Source: JADLCX01 sp964630785
GTDB taxonomy: Bacteria; Planctomycetota; Phycisphaerae; Phycisphaerales; UBA1924
Length of the DNA stretch: 64,000 bases
NCBI GenBank assembly: GCA_964630785.1
Contig: CAZVZG010000022.1
Location: 1 to 64,000, forward strand
Reading direction: 5' to 3'
The position numbers and the translations under genes are program-made. Shown one piece after another: positions 61,538 to 64,000 of this stretch; position 1 is the first letter of the stretch; each line of letters starts with the position of its first letter. The notes beneath the pieces are model-generated. The model was not told the DNA's origin. It did not search any database and was given only the letters and a program-made list of their open reading frames with translations.

Positions 61538-62968
61538 ATGGGTGCGGCCGAACAGAGTCTGGCTGGAGAGCGGTTCGCGCCGATCCATGTCGAGGCGCTC
61601 GATTGCCGCTCGCTGCCCATCGATCTGTACATCCGGCACGGCCCGGAGCGGATGGTCCTTTACCGGGCTGCCGGGGTGGCCTTCATGCTCGAGGACGTCC
61701 AACGCCTGCTCGGACAGGGGATCGACTACCTTTACATCTCAACCGCGCAGTACGGCCTCTACCGCCGCCTGCTCGTGGAGCAGTTGCACGTCGGCTTCCA
61801 GGACGAATCCGTGCCGCGAACCGAGCGGGTGCAGCAGGCCCGCACGGTCTGCCGGCAGGCGATCGAGGGCGCGATCAGCGCCCCCAGCACCGCCGAGTCC
61901 GTGGAAACCGTCGCGGCCGTCAGCCGCGCCTTCGCCGACCTGGCCAACTCCGACCTCGACAGTTTCGGCTACCTGCTCGACATGTCGTCCCACGATTTCT
62001 GCACCGCGACGCACATGATCAACGTCGGCGTGGGGTGCGGGGTCCTCCTTCGCGAGCTGGACCTTTGCCAGCGTTCGCTCCTGCCGGTCGTCGTGCAGGG
62101 CGGCCTCCTCCACGACCTCGGCAAGCGGAACATCCCCGTCGACCTCCTGCAGAAGGAAGGCCGGTTGACGACGGCCGAGTGGGCCGTTCTCCGCGAGCAC
62201 CCCCGGGTCGGCCACGCCGAACTCGCCAACAACCCGCAGGTGCCGGCGGTTGTGCTCGAAATGGCCCGCGACCACCACGAACGAATCGACGGCGGGGGCT
62301 ACCCCAGCGGGCGCAAGGGCAACCAGATCGGCCTCCCCGCCCGGATCTGCGCGGTCGTTGATGTCTTCGACGCCATCACCGCCGCGCGGCCCTACCGGAA
62401 GCCCACGCCCGCGACCGAAGCCCTCGCCATCATGGAGGAGGGGGTCGGAAACCACTTCGATCCCGACGTCTTCGCGGCGTGGCAGCGGGTCGTCCGGCGC
62501 ATGGTCGAGGCCGATCCAGCCCGCAGTTTCCCGGCCGCTGGCACCTCCGTCCGTCGGGCCCTCAGCACGTTCATCCCGGTGGGCTACACCGAGCCCGCGC
62601 CGGGCGGACTGTGCTCTGAGCCCGCGGACGATCACACAAACCTCGGACGTGGGAACCGGCGAGGGAACAAGCGGCACCTCTGCCGACTCGACGTCCGGGC
62701 CATGTTCACACGCCAGGGCAAGCCCTGCGGCGTCGAACCCGAACAATGGTTCGATGCGAGAATCATCGACGTCAGCCGTCGCGGCCCGCGACTGGAAACC
62801 CCCTGGCCCCTCTCGATCGGCGACCTCCTGGTCATCGAACTCGTCAGCGCCAACGGCGAGATGACCACCAAGGCCGCCCGCGTGGTGCGGCTCGGGCGCC
62901 GGGTTCACGGGCGGTGGCAGTCGGGCCTCCAGTTCTCCATCGAGACGCAATCGGCACGCGCCGCGTAG
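61538..62968 (+). CDS. HD-GYP phosphodiesterase with C-terminal PilZ-like domain
   Basis: Degrades cyclic di-GMP or a related dinucleotide. The 476 residues start at an ATG with GGAG upstream. An N-terminal DUF3391-like region (VEALDCRSLPIDLYIRHGPE) precedes the HD-GYP domain with His192-Asp193 (GGLLHDLGKRNIP) and HHERIDGGGYP (246-256), where the GYP is intact. ARICAVVDVFDAITAARPYR completes it. The C-terminal 110 residues are PilZ-like (RLDVRAMFTRQ; DARIIDVSRRGPRL), probably binding c-di-GMP as a regulatory domain. A fusion of the two senses and removes the messenger. Confidence 0.93.
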   Translation: MGAAEQSLAGERFAPIHVEALDCRSLPIDLYIRHGPERMVLYRAAGVAFMLEDVQRLLGQGIDYLYISTAQYGLYRRLLVEQLHVGFQDESVPRTERVQQARTVCRQAIEGAISAPSTAESVETVAAVSRAFADLANSDLDSFGYLLDMSSHDFCTATHMINVGVGCGVLLRELDLCQRSLLPVVVQGGLLHDLGKRNIPVDLLQKEGRLTTAEWAVLREHPRVGHAELANNPQVPAVVLEMARDHHERIDGGGYPSGRKGNQIGLPARICAVVDVFDAITAARPYRKPTPATEALAIMEEGVGNHFDPDVFAAWQRVVRRMVEADPARSFPAAGTSVRRALSTFIPVGYTEPAPGGLCSEPADDHTNLGRGNRRGNKRHLCRLDVRAMFTRQGKPCGVEPEQWFDARIIDVSRRGPRLETPWPLSIGDLLVIELVSANGEMTTKAARVVRLGRRVHGRWQSGLQFSIETQSARAA

Positions 62969-63134
62969 ACGCTCGCCTCCCGCCCGCTTGTGACGGGGCG
63001 CGGTACTTGTCTTCCCGGCTCCTGAAGCGGCAAGGGCCGTTTCCGACCCGCGCCGGCGTACCTCCGGCAAGAAGGCGGTCCGGCTAACGTTCCTCCGTGT
63101 CGCATGGGAGTGGGGGACCCACCCGGAGCGCGTC

Positions 63135-63452
63135 ATGCCCATCCCTTCTCTCCGCGTCGCAATCGCTTCCATGGCTCTGGCCTCCGCCGTGCTGTTCGCG
63201 GGTTGCGAGAGCAAGGTCACGGCCGAGAACTACGACAAGGTCCAGAACGGCATGTCGCTCTCGCAGGTCGAGGGGATCCTCGGCTCCGGCTCCGACGATA
63301 CTGCCTCCGGCGGCTTCGGCGTGTCGTCGGGCGGCGTGCTGGACTCCAAGGCCAACCCCGAGAAGACCTACGTGTGGCGCGAGAACGGCGTGCAGATCCA
63401 GGTGATCTTCAAGGACGGCAAGGTCGTGCAGAAGAGCAAGACCGGGGGATGA
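63135..63452 (+). CDS. Small lipoprotein with SmpA/OmlA-like fold
   Basis: Protein of 105 residues with GGAG before the ATG. The signal SLRVAIASMALASAVLFAGC has a lipobox, Cys at about residue 24. The mature part, TAENYDKVQNGMSLSQVEGILG and VWRENGVQIQVIFKDGKVVQKS, follows the pattern of the BamE/SmpA fold, where a helix pair packs on a small sheet. A Gly/Ser-rich loop (SGSDDTASGGFGVSSGG) interrupts it. Likely an envelope-assembly accessory protein. Confidence 0.78.
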   Translation: MPIPSLRVAIASMALASAVLFAGCESKVTAENYDKVQNGMSLSQVEGILGSGSDDTASGGFGVSSGGVLDSKANPEKTYVWRENGVQIQVIFKDGKVVQKSKTGG

Positions 63453-63466
63453 ACCGTCGCGGTAGA

Positions 63467-63579
63467 ATCGGCTTCCAGCCGATTTCGGCCGCAGGCCGAG
63501 CGGTGGGGCGCTCGGGTCCGGACCCGCCATCGCGTGATGCTTGCTCGGGCCTTTGGCCCCAAATCGGCATCCCTGCCGA
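63467..63579. repeat. Cluster of four short hairpins between convergent genes
   Basis: AATCGGCT-TCC-AGCCGATT (63467-63485), CGGCC-GCA-GGCCG (63487-63499), GGGCC-TTT-GGCCC (63547-63559) and TCGGCA-TCCC-TGCCGA (63564-63579). Stems are 5-8 bases with loops of 3-4. The style is like the array at 29.4-30.4 kb. Some may act as terminators for the lipoprotein gene and phoU. Confidence 0.8.
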
Positions 63580-63589
63580 CGCCACGGGT

Positions 63590-64000
63590 TCAGTCGGGCC
63601 GTGGGCCTTCGACTTCCTCGCGCAGACGCCGTTTTTCGTGACGCACGATCTCGCCGGTGGCGAGGTACACGATGTCCTCGGCGATGTTGGTCATCAGGTC
63701 GCCCACGCGCTCCAGCTCGCGCCCGGTCCGGTACAGCAGCAGCCCCGCGGCATGCGAGTGCGGGTGAGCGGCCATGAACTCCAGCACCTCGTCGAAGAGC
63801 CGCCTGTTCAGCCGGTCGAGCACCTTGTCGCCGACGACGATCGCTTTCGCCGTGGCCGCGTCCTCGCCGTGCATGGCTCTGAGCAGGTCGTGGCACACCA
63901 TCGGCACGCGCTGGCCGAGCTCCTTCAGCGCCGCCGGCCAGCTCGGGGGCGGATTGTCGGCGAGCTTGAAGGTGACTTTCGCGATCGAGCAGGCGTGGTC
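63590..64000 (-). CDS. phoU: Phosphate transport regulator PhoU (5' end beyond the window)
   Basis: Only the C-terminal 136 residues are in the window, and the frame stays open to base 64000. HAAGLLLYRTGRELERVGDLMTNIAEDIVYLATGE is the helical PhoU metal-binding repeat (E-x3-D-x-x-x-N-I-A-E), preceded by an equivalent in the upstream portion. It restrains the Pst phosphate transporter and PhoR signalling. Apparent starts at 63907 or 63901 are internal. Its direction away from the window suggests the pst genes lie beyond 64 kb. Confidence 0.9.
   Translation of the reverse strand, partial: DHACSIAKVTFKLADNPPPSWPAALKELGQRVPMVCHDLLRAMHGEDAATAKAIVVGDKVLDRLNRRLFDEVLEFMAAHPHSHAAGLLLYRTGRELERVGDLMTNIAEDIVYLATGEIVRHEKRRLREEVEGPRPD

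Overview
The window is a high-GC bacterial chromosome fragment, most likely from the Planctomycetota and probably class Phycisphaerae. That inference rests on two proteins ending in paired Asn/Asp-rich dockerin-like repeats, one of them the DxNGSGxVSVQDIFDFL form typical of that class, a PEP-CTERM-like anchor, two membrane proteins with the C-terminal CPxCGYxLxGL...CPECG zinc ribbon common in planctomycetes, a pseudopilin, a sulfatase and many short hairpin repeats. A run of 100 Ns (29847-29946) shows that the sequence is an assembly scaffold.

Layout. 1-9.9 kb: tRNA-Arg(UCG), a NuoG-like iron-sulfur protein, truA, a zinc-ribbon membrane protein, a GT4 glycosyltransferase, a TlpA-type thioredoxin, trpS, a TPR lipoprotein and a methyltransferase. 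9.9-25.7 kb: a carbohydrate-use locus. It encodes a giant secreted glycosidase-like protein, a dockerin protein, two sugar ABC permeases, a Tat-exported binding protein, a small membrane protein, a pseudopilin, a GH94-type phosphorylase, a PEP-CTERM-like protein, a glucoamylase-fold (GH144-like) lipoprotein and a LacI-type regulator. Four LacI-type operators stand in front of its transcription units. The gene set resembles beta-1,2-glucan (sophoro-oligosaccharide) use. 25.7-33.8 kb: an outer-membrane-like protein, a sulfatase, a DUF4239-like membrane protein, a gapped tandem array of hairpin repeats next to a dead copy of the 5' end of a GH1 gene, the intact GH1 beta-glucosidase, a second zinc-ribbon protein and a set of TGAA-loop hairpins.

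33.8-42.5 kb: a secreted beta-propeller-like dockerin protein, then a DNA-damage group of a SRAP (YedK/HMCES) protein, ImuA, ImuB and DnaE2, the mutagenic translesion mutasome. 42.6-48.1 kb: a compact operon of a MarR regulator, MacA-like adaptor, MacB-like ATPase and permease, and a NodT-type outer membrane channel. 48.5-57.6 kb: tRNA-Glu(UUC), a nucleoside phosphorylase, nadD, metK, a small two-gene nucleotidyltransferase module, purM, rpmA and a GNAT acetyltransferase.

57.6-64 kb: a candidate replication origin (oriC) next to dnaA, a DegT-type aminotransferase, an HD-GYP/PilZ protein, a small lipoprotein, another hairpin cluster and the cut-off phoU.

The strongest new signals are the LacI operator series tying the glucan locus together, the tandem hairpin array bounded by a duplicated GH1 5' end, repeat elements inserted in frame inside truA, purM and the sugar-binding protein gene, and the candidate oriC.
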